A stretch of 64,000 nt of DNA from the NCBI GenBank assembly GCA_052161605.1, contig CP197409.1; one strand, given 5' to 3'. The position numbers and the translations under genes were made by a program. The notes beneath the pieces were generated by a model. It saw only the letters and a program-made list of their open reading frames with translations. It had not been told where the DNA came from and searched no databases. The DNA is from JBKCUI01 sp052161605 (lineage in GTDB: Bacteria; Planctomycetota; Planctomycetia; Pirellulales; Pirellulaceae). Shown piece after piece: positions 1 to 8,892 of the stretch (position 1 is its first letter; each line of letters starts with the position of its first letter).

Positions 1-893
1 ATGATTACTTGGTGGTCGCACTAGGGATTCAAGTTGATTGGAACAAGATCCCAGGACTAACCGAGGGCATTGGACGGCAGCAGATTTGTAGCAACTATTC
101 CTACAAGCATGTTGACTATACCTGGGAATGCATCAGGCAATTCCGTGGCGGTACAGCGTTGTTTACGATGCCAAACACAGCGGTCAAATGTGGCGGCGCT
201 CCGCAGAAGATCATGTATCTAGCTGATGATACGTTTCGAAAATCAGGAGTCAGGGATAAGTCTCAGGTCATCTTTGCATCCGGTCAGGCTTCGTTGTTTG
301 CCGTCGAAAAATATCGCCGGACACTGGAAAAGGTAGCAGCTCGCAAGGAAATTGATTTACGATTCCAACGCAACTTGGTCGCTCTAAGCCCAGACACCAA
401 AGAAGCGGTGTTCGAGAATCTTGCAACCAAGGAACAGGAGTCGATTCGCTTTGACATGATCCACGTGACACCTCCGATGGGGCCTCCGGACATAGTCAAG
501 AACAGCGTGCTCGCCAACGCGGCTGGTTGGGTCGATGTTGACAAGCACACCCTGCAGCATCCCAAGTACCAAAACGTTTTTCCCATCGGTGATTGCAGCG
601 GGCTGCCAACATCCAAAACCGGAGCAGCGATACGTAAGCAGGCCCCCGTGTTGGTCGCGAATCTTATATCCGCAATGAGGGGGCAGCCGCTATCGGCTCG
701 GTACAATGGGTATACTTCTTGTCCGCTGGTAACTGGTTATGGCAAGCTGGTTCTAGCCGAGTTCGACTACGACGGCAAACCAGCAGAGACTTTTCCGATC
801 GATCAGTCCAAGGAAAGGTATTCGATGTATTTGCTGAAAGCTTACGGGCTGCCAGCTCTCTATTGGAATGGCATGTTAAAAGGGTTGGGTTAG
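1..893 (+). CDS. Sulfide:quinone oxidoreductase, 3' part (5' end outside window)
   Basis: C-terminal ~297 residues of a flavoprotein that oxidises sulfide and passes electrons to the quinone pool at the inner membrane. The frame is open to the left edge (DYLVVALG just before the first possible start), so the gene begins upstream. Visible features are the CGGAPQK motif (about bases 189-209), the flavin-binding GDCSGLPTSKTGAA stretch and the YTSCPLVTGYGKLVLAEFDY block near the C-terminus. The two cysteines in CGGAPQK and TSCPLV correspond to the redox cysteines of mitochondrial-type SQOR, so I favour that type over a generic NADH dehydrogenase-like FAD protein. The FAD-binding N-terminus is not visible. 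The ~420 bases that follow contain no convincing gene. Confidence 0.88.
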   Translation, partial: DYLVVALGIQVDWNKIPGLTEGIGRQQICSNYSYKHVDYTWECIRQFRGGTALFTMPNTAVKCGGAPQKIMYLADDTFRKSGVRDKSQVIFASGQASLFAVEKYRRTLEKVAARKEIDLRFQRNLVALSPDTKEAVFENLATKEQESIRFDMIHVTPPMGPPDIVKNSVLANAAGWVDVDKHTLQHPKYQNVFPIGDCSGLPTSKTGAAIRKQAPVLVANLISAMRGQPLSARYNGYTSCPLVTGYGKLVLAEFDYDGKPAETFPIDQSKERYSMYLLKAYGLPALYWNGMLKGLG

Positions 894-1032
894 TTTTCAG
901 ATACAGAATCTAGGGAGCGATACCCAAAAAACGTTCGCTAGGTCGATCGGCAGGATAAAAAAAACTTTTGCAAGGATTCTCGGTCGGTCCTCAAAGTCAG
1001 CCGCTCAGGTTCTATCGAACGAAGCCGATTGG

Positions 1033-1059
1033 CTATTTTCGCGAATTTATCGAAAATAG
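1033..1059 (+). terminator. Hairpin downstream of the SQR gene, weak terminator candidate
   Basis: Perfect 9-bp inverted repeat CTATTTTCG / CGAAAATAG around a 9-base loop, 140 bases after the SQR stop. It is not followed by a clear T-run (TCCCCTCTTT), so termination is uncertain. A second short palindrome, AGCTCG-GTG-CGAGCT, lies at 1105-1119. Apart from these, the interval 894-1312 shows nothing I can support: open frames there lack family features and good start context. Confidence 0.3.
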
Positions 1060-1312
1060 TCCCCTCTTTAGGCTCCAATAGCCCAGACTCTCATTTGGGC
1101 AGGGAGCTCGGTGCGAGCTACTTTCAAAGCATGTTTCCGTCTGTCGTTGAAGAATTTTACGATTGCGAGGGGGATTTGTTTACCGTGTGCAAAAGATGTA
1201 CAATTCCCTTATCGCCTCCCGGCCTTTGTCGAATTCGACGCAAGCGAGATGATCGCCGCGTCCCATTTTTTCGAACGAGGAATCGGACAACTAGAAAGAT
1301 TGGAGTTTTCCT

Positions 1313-1645
1313 GTGCAAGTGAATGTATCTGCCCGTCATGGCCATTTAAAGCAAGAAGATCAAGCCATAATCGTAGAGAAGGTAGAACGTGTCCGCAGGC
1401 TTTTTGATCGGATCAATTCGATCGATGTCACGGTCGACCTGGGACACACGGAGCGTCCGAGTGTCGAAATCAATGTCTCGGCGGAACATGCGCATGACTT
1501 CGTCGCTTCGACAGATTCCCAGACAATACTAGCGGCTTTGGACTTGACGATTGCCAAGGTAGAACAGCAAATTCGCAAACACAAAGAGAAGGTAACGGAC
1601 CACAAGGCAGCAAGTGTGAAGTACACTGGCGGCGAGTCCGTCTAA
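1313..1645 (+). CDS. hpf: Ribosome hibernation promoting factor, short HPF/RaiA type
   Basis: 110-residue HPF/RaiA (sigma-54 modulation) protein. Members bind the 30S decoding channel of idle ribosomes and promote hibernation. The HPF pattern runs throughout: MQVNVSARHGH at the N-terminus, the KVERVRRLFDRI helix and a basic C-terminal helix (IAKVEQQIRKHKEKVTDHK). At this length it is the short form, without the dimerisation tail of long HPF. The start is GTG at 1313 with GGAG 8 bases upstream. It lies about 100 bases before the EIIA gene, reproducing the hpf-ptsN-HPr adjacency known in other bacteria, where stasis and the nitrogen-type PTS are genetically linked. Confidence 0.88.
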   Translation: MQVNVSARHGHLKQEDQAIIVEKVERVRRLFDRINSIDVTVDLGHTERPSVEINVSAEHAHDFVASTDSQTILAALDLTIAKVEQQIRKHKEKVTDHKAASVKYTGGESV

Positions 1646-1748
1646 CAACAACGTATTTATCCCTCGCCAGACTAACAGATGGCGAGGATTGAGTTCATAA
1701 GATTGCCTAAATCGGGCCACATGATTCCTTGGAAGGATTTTTTAGTCC

Positions 1749-2225
1749 ATGAAGTTTTCTGCATTTATTTCTCCTAAGGCGATTCGGTCTAGCTTGACAG
1801 CCAACTCGAAAGAGGGAGTCATCGCCGAGTTGGTTGATGCCTTGGTTGACGCTGGAGAAATCAAAGATTCCGACAAAGCTGACATCATCAAAGCGATTAT
1901 GAAGCGAGAAGAGCTCGGCAGCACCGGGATCGGACGCGGAGTCGCTGTTCCCCACACCAAGCATGCGAGCGTAGAAAAGCTGGTTGGGACGGTGGGAGTA
2001 AGCCAAGAAGGTTTGGATTTCGAGTCGCTAGACGGTCAAGACGCGTCATTGTTTTTCTTGTTGGTATCGCCACCGGATCGCCCTGGGGATCACCTGAGAG
2101 CGCTCGAGAACATTTCGCGACAACTGCGAGACGATACCTTTTGTCGGTTCTTGCGACAGTCGAAGACGCCTGAGGACATTCTTCATTTGTTGGACGAGGC
2201 TGATAGCAATCAGTTTGGTTCATAA
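1749..2225 (+). CDS. ptsN: PTS EIIA domain protein, PtsN/fructose type
   Basis: 158-residue single-domain EIIA of the mannitol/fructose/Ntr family (PF00359). Such proteins accept phosphate from HPr on a histidine; free-standing ones usually act as regulators. The phosphorylation motif GVAVPHTK is present with the active His at residue 69, preceded by the typical TGIGRG turn. The rest follows the family (LVSPPDRPGDHLRALENISRQL). It is followed 8 bases later by an HPr gene and then by Enzyme I, giving a complete soluble chain. No EIIB or EIIC is nearby, so sugar transport is unlikely to be its main job. A C-terminal DEADSNQFGS tail carries no known motif. Confidence 0.9.
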   Translation: MKFSAFISPKAIRSSLTANSKEGVIAELVDALVDAGEIKDSDKADIIKAIMKREELGSTGIGRGVAVPHTKHASVEKLVGTVGVSQEGLDFESLDGQDASLFFLLVSPPDRPGDHLRALENISRQLRDDTFCRFLRQSKTPEDILHLLDEADSNQFGS

Positions 2226-2233
2226 TAGGACTA

Positions 2234-2527
2234 ATGGCTCCGTCAATGCAGCACTGCGTCGTCACTGTCAAAAATCCAGAGGGTTTGCATATGCGACCAG
2301 CGGATAGGCTGGTTCGTGCAGCCTCTTCGTTTCAGTCGCAGATTGAGCTGGAGCGGGCGGGACAGATAGCTGACTGCCGAAGCATTCTGAGTTTGCTAAC
2401 CTTGGGGGCGACCCAGGGGTGCGAGCTGGTGCTTCGCGCTCAGGGCCCAGATGCAGAGGCTGCAATTCAGGCGATAAGTTTGTTGTTCGAGTCACAGTTC
2501 GACGAATTGAATGCGTCAACTGCGTAG
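2234..2527 (+). CDS. HPr-like phosphocarrier protein
   Basis: 97-residue HPr (PF00381), the small phosphocarrier between Enzyme I and EIIA. The phosphorylatable His is residue 19 in GLHMRPA; the usual GLHARPA has Ala where this has Met. Ser50 in CRSILSLL lies where the regulatory Ser46 sits in HPr kinase-controlled proteins, so phosphorylation there is possible, though no hprK is in the window. The start is ATG 2234, 8 bases after ptsN, indicating co-transcription. A second in-frame Met at residue 5 (2246) is a possible alternative start. Fold identity is firm; whether it is a catabolic or Ntr-type HPr cannot be decided from sequence alone. Confidence 0.88.
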   Translation: MAPSMQHCVVTVKNPEGLHMRPADRLVRAASSFQSQIELERAGQIADCRSILSLLTLGATQGCELVLRAQGPDAEAAIQAISLLFESQFDELNASTA

Positions 2528-2628
2528 CTTGCAACAAAGAGCCAATACTCATCACAATTTAATCATCAAAGGTTGGAACGGATTCATGGTTTTGAACCCG
2601 CACCTTAATCTCAGGAACCGAGCCGAGA

Positions 2629-4377
2629 ATGCTTGAGCTGCAAGGAATCGCGGTATCACCTGGCGTCGCTATCGGCCGAGCGATGGTGTTCGACCGAGAG
2701 GGGTATCGCATTACGCGGTGCTTGGTCCGTCCGGGTGACGATGTTGTCGAATGGCAGCGGCTTATCGACGCGATTGGTGACGCACGTCAAGCCTTAGAGT
2801 CGACACAGAAAACCACTTCTGAGTCGATGGGCGAACGCATGGGGAGTATTTTTTCCGCCCATCAGCAAGTCCTGACCGATCCGCATCTCAAATCGGAGCT
2901 GGAGCATCTGATCCGCACAAAGCAGTATTCTGCGGAGTATGCGGTCAGCGAAGTCTTCAGTCGTTATGCAGCGGCATTTCGCAAGTCCTCTAGCTCGTTT
3001 CTCGTCGACCGGGTCAACGATGTTCGAGATGTCGAACGGTTGCTGCTCGAGCGTTTGACCGGGCAGCCGTTAGCGACTCTGAATCAGCTCGCACCGGAGA
3101 CCATTGTCGTAAGCCACGACTTGACCCCGGGTGAGACGGCTTCGTTTGACCGAACGCGAGTGCTCGGTATTTGCACGGAAGCGGGAGGTCCCGGCGGTCA
3201 CACAGCCATCGTAGCTCGTGGCATGGAGATTCCCGCAGTAGTCGGCGTTGGCAATTTCTTACACAACATCCGTACTGGTGACGAGGTCATCGTCGACGGC
3301 CATTTGGGGCGAATTATCGTTTCGCCTGACGAAGCAACAAAGCAACATTATCTCGAACGTCGTCAGTATCGACAGTCGATCATCCTCCAGTTGGATGAGC
3401 TACGCGATCTGCCTGCTTCCACGAGCGATGGCGTTCGGATTCAGTTGATGGCGAATGTCGAGTTCCCCTCCGAGGCCCCGGCATGTATCGCACGGGGTGC
3501 TGATGGGGTGGGATTGTATCGAACAGAGTTTCTCTACTTAGGGCACAACAAAGAGCCCACGGAGGAGGAACACTATCAAGCATACGCGCAGGTTGTGCGT
3601 GATATGCAAGGAAGACCTGTCGTGATTCGCACCTTGGATTTAGGCGCGGACAAGATGGGTATGTCACGTCCAGCGGAGCCAGAGAACAACCCGTTCCTGG
3701 GCCTCCGCAGTATACGGCTCAGTCTGAGGAATCCTCCCCTGTTCCGTATCCAGTTACGCGCGCTGCTAAGAGCGGCTTGTCTCGGTGATGTAAGGGTCAT
3801 GTTCCCAATGATCACAACGCTCGACGAGCTGCGTAGCGCGAGATTCCTTCTGCGATCCGTCGCAGAAGATTTGGCTTCCGAGAATGTACAAGTCCCCCAG
3901 AATGTCCCTGTTGGCATGATGGTGGAGGTACCTGCTGCCGTGTTGATGTTGGATCGTTTTATTGAAGAGATCGATTTCGTCAGCATTGGAACCAACGATT
4001 TGACCCAGTACACGCTGGCCGTCGATCGGAGCAACGATTCCGTTGCCGATCTTTACCAAGCGTGTGACCCATCGGTGTTGCGGCTGATCCAGCGTACGGA
4101 ACAGATCGCATCCCAACATCAAAAGTCGACCAGCGTGTGCGGCGAGATGAGCAACAATCCTGCTTACTCGTTGCTGCTGGTCGGCATGGGAGTTCGGACG
4201 CTAAGTACAGCGCCCGCCGCAATTCCCATCCTCAAGAAAGCGATTCGATCCGTGACGGTCGGACAGTGCGAGGCCATGGCTTGGCGAGCACTTCGATTGT
4301 CCACGGCGCGAGAAGTTGATGCATTCTTGATGAATCAATTAGCCGGGCTTGTGCCCGAAATCGTCTTGCAGGCTTGA
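2629..4377 (+). CDS. ptsI: Phosphoenolpyruvate-protein phosphotransferase (Enzyme I)
   Basis: 582 residues, close to the usual ~575 for Enzyme I. It transfers phosphate from PEP to its own histidine and then to HPr. The N-terminal HPr-binding region leads to the swivel domain with the active His191 in EAGGPGGHTAIVARGMEIPA. Most family members have TSHTAI, so the PGG immediately before the His is a variant. The C-terminal PEP-binding barrel shows GADGVGLYRTEFLYL, RTLDLGADK, the SIGTNDLTQYTLAVDR signature and the catalytic Cys in TSVCGEM. It ends the hpf-EIIA-HPr-EI cluster. No sugar-specific permease is adjacent. Confidence 0.93.
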   Translation: MLELQGIAVSPGVAIGRAMVFDREGYRITRCLVRPGDDVVEWQRLIDAIGDARQALESTQKTTSESMGERMGSIFSAHQQVLTDPHLKSELEHLIRTKQYSAEYAVSEVFSRYAAAFRKSSSSFLVDRVNDVRDVERLLLERLTGQPLATLNQLAPETIVVSHDLTPGETASFDRTRVLGICTEAGGPGGHTAIVARGMEIPAVVGVGNFLHNIRTGDEVIVDGHLGRIIVSPDEATKQHYLERRQYRQSIILQLDELRDLPASTSDGVRIQLMANVEFPSEAPACIARGADGVGLYRTEFLYLGHNKEPTEEEHYQAYAQVVRDMQGRPVVIRTLDLGADKMGMSRPAEPENNPFLGLRSIRLSLRNPPLFRIQLRALLRAACLGDVRVMFPMITTLDELRSARFLLRSVAEDLASENVQVPQNVPVGMMVEVPAAVLMLDRFIEEIDFVSIGTNDLTQYTLAVDRSNDSVADLYQACDPSVLRLIQRTEQIASQHQKSTSVCGEMSNNPAYSLLLVGMGVRTLSTAPAAIPILKKAIRSVTVGQCEAMAWRALRLSTAREVDAFLMNQLAGLVPEIVLQA

Positions 4378-4573
4378 GGCAACGTTGTCGCATGATTCAT
4401 GCCAACGACCTCGGGTCCGACGATCCTTAACAAAACAAATAGCAAGAAGAAATTGACCGCGACCAACTAGCAAGGGACGAGCTTCATGCCTCTCCAAAGC
4501 TTATTCCACAGGGTAGGTGCTAGCCACATCGACTTGAGCGTTGTCCAAGCGGTTAGAAGGAATGAACGGATTA

Positions 4574-6217
4574 ATGAAAAAGGAAATGCTGATCAATATC
4601 TCCCAATCGGAGGAGTGCCGCATTGCATTGCTCGAGGACGGAGTTCTAGAGGAACTGTACACGGAACGAACCAGTCAAGACAATTGGGTGGGGAACATCT
4701 ATAAAGGCAAGATCGTTAACATCGAGCCTAGCATTCAAGCCGCTTTTGTGGACTTCGGAGTTGGAAGAAACGGGTTCTTGCATATTAGTGATGTGGAACC
4801 TCAGTACTTCCGCCAAGCAGGATATGATCCTGCCGAAATCATGGACGAACACTACGACGGCTACGACTCGGGAGACGATGAGGGCGAGGAAGAAGACGAC
4901 AAGCAAAAGCAACACAAGGGGCATCGGAAAGGTGGAAAGCTGCGAAGCGGACGCCCTCGATTCAAGCCACCAATTCAAGAGATTTTTAAGCGAGGCGACG
5001 AAGTACTCGTGCAAGTTATCAAGGAAGGGATCGGAACCAAAGGCCCGACTCTATCCACTTACATAAGCATACCCGGTCGCTACCTCGTTTTAATGCCTGC
5101 ACTAGGCCGTGTCGGTGTTAGTCGCAAGATTGAGGATGAAGACGAACGGCGAAAGCTGCGGGGCATGATGCTCGATATGCAGTTGCCAAAAGGCGTTGGT
5201 TTCATTGTTCGAACGGCGGGTCAGGATCGAACACGTAAAGAGCTTTCCCGCGATGTGGCTTACCTGCTAAGGCTTTGGAAGCTCATCGTCAAGCGAGTCA
5301 AATCGACCCCGGGACCGTGTGATATCTACGAAGAGAACGATATCATGATCCGCACGATTCGAGATACCTTCACGGAGGACATCGATACGATCGTCGTTGA
5401 CGAGGATGCTGCTTATCAGAGAGCCCTCGACTTTCTCGAGTTGGTTATGCCTCGCTTTGTGGATCGTTTGCAAAAATTCGACGAAAAAGTGCCATTGTTC
5501 CATCATTACAAATTGGAACAAGAAATCGCACGCATCCACCAAAGAGTTGTGCCCCTCAAGGGAGGTGGTTCGATCGTCATTGACCAAACGGAAGCTTTGG
5601 TTGCGATCGACGTCAATAGCGGCAATTTCCGGGGTCATGAGGACAACGCGGAAGAGAACGCTTTCCATCTCAACATGGCGGCAGCCAAAGAGATCTCCAG
5701 GCAATTGCGACTGCGAGATTTAGGTGGCGTTATCGTCAACGACTTTATCGATATGCGCAAGGAAAGTCATCGTCGCAAAGTGGAGAAGACTTTGCGAGAT
5801 GCCATGAGGCGAGACCGCGCTCGGACGAAGATCCTGCGAACGAGCCCATTCGGCTTGATCGAAATGACGAGGCAAAGAATTCGTCCAAGCTTTAAGAAGA
5901 GCGTGTACGAAGATTGCCCATGCTGCAAGGGTCGAGCTGTTGTGAAGACTGCCGAGAGCATGTCGATCGAGGTAACTCGGCTTCTGATCATGGCGTGCCA
6001 GCTGCCGAACGCATCGCGTGTTGTCGTCAAGGTTCATGAGAATGTCGCCGCCTATCTGAATAACAAGAAGCGTCGAGATCTGATCAAGCTGGAGGAATTG
6101 ACTGGCGTGAGCGTTTTGATCCATGGAACGGATAGTTTGTTCCCTGAGCATCTAGAAATGGAATGCCGAGACAAAACTGGAGCTTTGATTACATTGCCAT
6201 TTATGAGCAACGGGTAA
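4574..6217 (+). CDS. rng: Ribonuclease E/G family endoribonuclease
   Basis: Single-strand endoribonuclease of the RNase E/G family, acting in mRNA decay and rRNA processing. I place the start at the ATG at 4574 (MKKEMLINIS) because family proteins begin here; ATG 4562 and TTG 4541 are in-frame alternatives. From 4574 it is 547 residues. It shows the S1 domain (GNIYKGKIVNIEPSIQAAFVDFG), metal-binding catalytic aspartates D346 in AIDVNSG and D390 in VNDFIDM, and a zinc-link CPCC (C448, C451). About residues 93-133 form a highly charged acidic-then-basic insert within the S1 region. It lacks the long C-terminal scaffold of E. coli RNase E. kdsA begins 7 bases after its stop. Confidence 0.92.
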   Translation: MKKEMLINISQSEECRIALLEDGVLEELYTERTSQDNWVGNIYKGKIVNIEPSIQAAFVDFGVGRNGFLHISDVEPQYFRQAGYDPAEIMDEHYDGYDSGDDEGEEEDDKQKQHKGHRKGGKLRSGRPRFKPPIQEIFKRGDEVLVQVIKEGIGTKGPTLSTYISIPGRYLVLMPALGRVGVSRKIEDEDERRKLRGMMLDMQLPKGVGFIVRTAGQDRTRKELSRDVAYLLRLWKLIVKRVKSTPGPCDIYEENDIMIRTIRDTFTEDIDTIVVDEDAAYQRALDFLELVMPRFVDRLQKFDEKVPLFHHYKLEQEIARIHQRVVPLKGGGSIVIDQTEALVAIDVNSGNFRGHEDNAEENAFHLNMAAAKEISRQLRLRDLGGVIVNDFIDMRKESHRRKVEKTLRDAMRRDRARTKILRTSPFGLIEMTRQRIRPSFKKSVYEDCPCCKGRAVVKTAESMSIEVTRLLIMACQLPNASRVVVKVHENVAAYLNNKKRRDLIKLEELTGVSVLIHGTDSLFPEHLEMECRDKTGALITLPFMSNG

Positions 6218-6224
6218 TCGATTT

Positions 6225-7052
6225 ATGTTCCCCGTAACCATAGGAAATCAAGTCGTAGACGGCCACGGACCGATGGTACTAATCGCCGGTCCGTGCGTGA
6301 TCGAATCGCTTGACGGATGTTTGGAGATCGGTAGTCAGGTTGCAGCTGAGTGCGAGCGGCTTGGTATCCAGTACGTGTTCAAGGGGTCGTTCGACAAAGC
6401 GAATCGAACCAGCGGTGGAGCTTTTCGTGGGCCGGGTATCGACGAGGGGCTCGAAATCCTGTCCCAAGTGAAAGCCAGGTTGGGGTGTCCCGTTACAACT
6501 GATGTTCACATTCCAGAACAAGCGAAAACGGTTGCGGAGGTTTGCGATTTGTTGCAGATTCCAGCTTTCCTCGCTAGGCAAACGGATCTCATCGTGGCTT
6601 GTGCGATGACGCACAAGCCTTTGAACATCAAGAAGGGGCAATTCATGGCACCTGCGGATATGAAGTACGTCTTGGACAAGGCCCGAGATTGCTCCAATGC
6701 CGGTGTGATGCTTTGCGAGCGAGGAACGTTCTTCGGATACGGTCGTTTGGTAAACGACATGACGGGACTGCCAGTCATGAGGGGCTTCGGTGCACCGGTA
6801 ATCTTCGATGCGACCCATTCGGTCCAGCAACCGGGTGGGCTGGGTGGCGCGACAGGAGGAAATCGGTCGATGGTAGAGCCGCTAGCTCGCGCTGCCGCTG
6901 CGGTCGGGGTGGATGGTTTCTTTTTCGAAACCCATCCCGATCCCTCAGCAAGCCCCAGTGACGGACCAAACATGGTACCGTTAAACGAGTTTGGTGGTGT
7001 CTTGGAAAGAGTGCACACAGTTTGGCGAACCGTTCGTCCATGGCTAGCGTAA
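6225..7052 (+). CDS. kdsA: 3-deoxy-8-phosphooctulonate (KDO-8-P) synthase
   Basis: 275-residue class I aldolase-like enzyme condensing PEP with arabinose-5-phosphate to KDO-8-phosphate, the first committed step to the LPS inner-core sugar KDO. Visible signatures are LIAGPCVIES, KGSFDKANRTS, PVTTDVHIPEQ, LARQTDL, NIKKGQFMAP and FDATHSVQQPGG. Length and motifs fit KdsA rather than the related DAHP synthase. It starts 7 bases after the RNase E/G stop, so the two are probably co-transcribed. It supports a KDO-containing outer membrane in this organism. Confidence 0.95.
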   Translation: MFPVTIGNQVVDGHGPMVLIAGPCVIESLDGCLEIGSQVAAECERLGIQYVFKGSFDKANRTSGGAFRGPGIDEGLEILSQVKARLGCPVTTDVHIPEQAKTVAEVCDLLQIPAFLARQTDLIVACAMTHKPLNIKKGQFMAPADMKYVLDKARDCSNAGVMLCERGTFFGYGRLVNDMTGLPVMRGFGAPVIFDATHSVQQPGGLGGATGGNRSMVEPLARAAAAVGVDGFFFETHPDPSASPSDGPNMVPLNEFGGVLERVHTVWRTVRPWLA

Positions 7053-7059
7053 AACAAAA

Positions 7060-8892
7060 ATGGCACATTTGATCGAATCCAATAAAGCTTCATGTCTCAA
7101 CAACTTACCTGAGGATCGCTCACGTTTGGTTTCAGCAAAAGGGACCGGCCGTTCGGGCGTGAAATCGGTGTTGGTCACCGTTGGTCTGATTTTGGTCGGT
7201 ATCGCTGGGTGCGATAACACAGCCCATGACCGGATCATCGATATTGAAACTCGAAAAACCGTTTCGAAAGAACGAAAGGATGCACTCCGCGAGGCGTTTG
7301 CTTACCTCCCTCAGCTGATTCGTTTGAATCGGACCGCTGCCATCAAAGAGATTCGTATGCACCTAAATACTTGGGCGGGGAGCGTCGAGGCTCCGAAGGA
7401 TTGGAATTCGCCAGACCTTTTGTTCTCGGTAGCACCTGCATTGAGAACGATCGACTTCGCACAGCGATTAGACAAGCTCGAGTTTGGCGAGGCAGAATGT
7501 GAGTTTTTGTTGCAGTGCCAGATCCTAACGGATGTTACCAAATGGGTATTGGACCGACCTTATCAAGATCCACTTTTTGAGAAGTGGCTGGAAGGCAAGA
7601 GGTCCGAGCTGGAGTCAGAGAATTGGCAGCGATTGGAAACTTCGCTCAAACTTTTTGATTGGACGATGGCTAATGTAGGGCTAATCGGCAATCCCAAGGA
7701 CGTTGAGCAATTGGTTACCAATCCAACCTCTGCCAATTCGGATCAAGGAAGCGTCTATCGTCAACTACCATGGCAGACATTGATGTTTGCGAGCGGGGAT
7801 CGATGGGAGCGGGCGCGGCTATTTACCCAATTGATGTTCTCGCAGGGAATCGATACCTGCGTGCTTGCCTTGCCAAGTTTGAGTGGAGCCACCGACGACT
7901 CCGCTTTGCGGTTGTGGTGCGTGGGAGTACCAGTTCAAGGGGAGCTATATTTATTTGAGCCTCAATGGGGAATGCCGATTCCGAGTCAGGAGACCGGCGG
8001 GGTTGCCACCTTACGCGAGGCACGTTCCAATCCCAATGTACTGCGCCGTGCCAAGGTGCCAGGTCTGTTCGATTATCCTGTCGAGCAAAAGGACATCGAA
8101 CAACTTGTTGCACTGATCGATTGTGATCCTTTCGCGGTTGGCAAGTCCATGTTCACGGTGCAGCAATCTTTAGTTGGCTCCAATCGGATTCGCTTGAGTC
8201 TCGACGTAGATGCGTTCCAGGATGTGCTGTTAGCCTCCACTCCCAACCTGCAGGTCAGACTCTGGAATGCACCGTGGTTAGCTTATGTTTACAATAAATC
8301 GATCCGCGAGCGATTGAATGAAAACTCGCCATTCTCGGTAGGCTATCTCGAGCGATTTGGCGCCCTGGTTACTGATACGCCTATCAGTCGAGCAAGAATG
8401 CTTCACTTCAAAGGCAAATTCGAAAGTTCCTTGGAGGAGACGGGCGCTCTACGGGCCTACATGGACTATCGGGTCGATGAACAAACCTTGAAAGAGATGC
8501 TCATAAACAAGGACGTTCAAAAGGAACTCGGATTGGTTCGCGGCGAGTTCGAGCCGCTCGAGGTGTTCGACGCTCGCTTGCTTCTGGCGCAAACCTACTT
8601 CCGCCGTTCCAAATTCGACGTCGGTATGTATTTGGCGATGGCGAATCGAGATCTCGGTAAACCGACAACAGCCATAAATTGGCTAAAAGAACGAACGCTG
8701 CAATTAAAGGGGTCCGAGTTTTGGCATTCGCATGCAAATTATCTTCTTGGGCGAATGTATGAATTGACCGAAAATTTCGTTGCTGCGGAAGAAGCCTATA
8801 AATTCGAGTCATCGGCGCAAGCCGCCGGAAACAGGATCCGCTTGAGAAAGCTTCGGCAAGAATTCGCCAGTGCTTTTGAGGGGACGCAATGA
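7060..8892 (+). CDS. Large lipoprotein with transglutaminase-like central region
   Basis: 610 residues as drawn. A hydrophobic segment ending in the lipobox VGIAGC (Cys51) indicates a lipoprotein. Because 33 polar residues precede the signal, the true start may be the GTG at 7159 (VKSVLVTVGL). The middle (about residues 240-330) has WQTLMFASGDRWERARLFTQLMF followed by a stretch ending in YLFEPQWGMP, resembling the transglutaminase-like fold found in planctomycete lipoproteins, though I cannot identify a complete Cys-His-Asp triad. The C-terminus (about 520-600) is helical and TPR-like. It lies 7 bases after kdsA and overlaps the next gene by 4 bases. Function unknown. Confidence 0.72.
   Translation: MAHLIESNKASCLNNLPEDRSRLVSAKGTGRSGVKSVLVTVGLILVGIAGCDNTAHDRIIDIETRKTVSKERKDALREAFAYLPQLIRLNRTAAIKEIRMHLNTWAGSVEAPKDWNSPDLLFSVAPALRTIDFAQRLDKLEFGEAECEFLLQCQILTDVTKWVLDRPYQDPLFEKWLEGKRSELESENWQRLETSLKLFDWTMANVGLIGNPKDVEQLVTNPTSANSDQGSVYRQLPWQTLMFASGDRWERARLFTQLMFSQGIDTCVLALPSLSGATDDSALRLWCVGVPVQGELYLFEPQWGMPIPSQETGGVATLREARSNPNVLRRAKVPGLFDYPVEQKDIEQLVALIDCDPFAVGKSMFTVQQSLVGSNRIRLSLDVDAFQDVLLASTPNLQVRLWNAPWLAYVYNKSIRERLNENSPFSVGYLERFGALVTDTPISRARMLHFKGKFESSLEETGALRAYMDYRVDEQTLKEMLINKDVQKELGLVRGEFEPLEVFDARLLLAQTYFRRSKFDVGMYLAMANRDLGKPTTAINWLKERTLQLKGSEFWHSHANYLLGRMYELTENFVAAEEAYKFESSAQAAGNRIRLRKLRQEFASAFEGTQ

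Noticed and set aside
894..1312. Small frames between SQR and hpf (1029-1322, 1111-1407)
   Set aside because: Two overlapping frames on one strand, no good start context or protein family.
6225..7052. DAHP synthase as an alternative to kdsA
   Set aside because: KGSFDKANRTS and the 275-residue length are those of KDO-8-P synthase.
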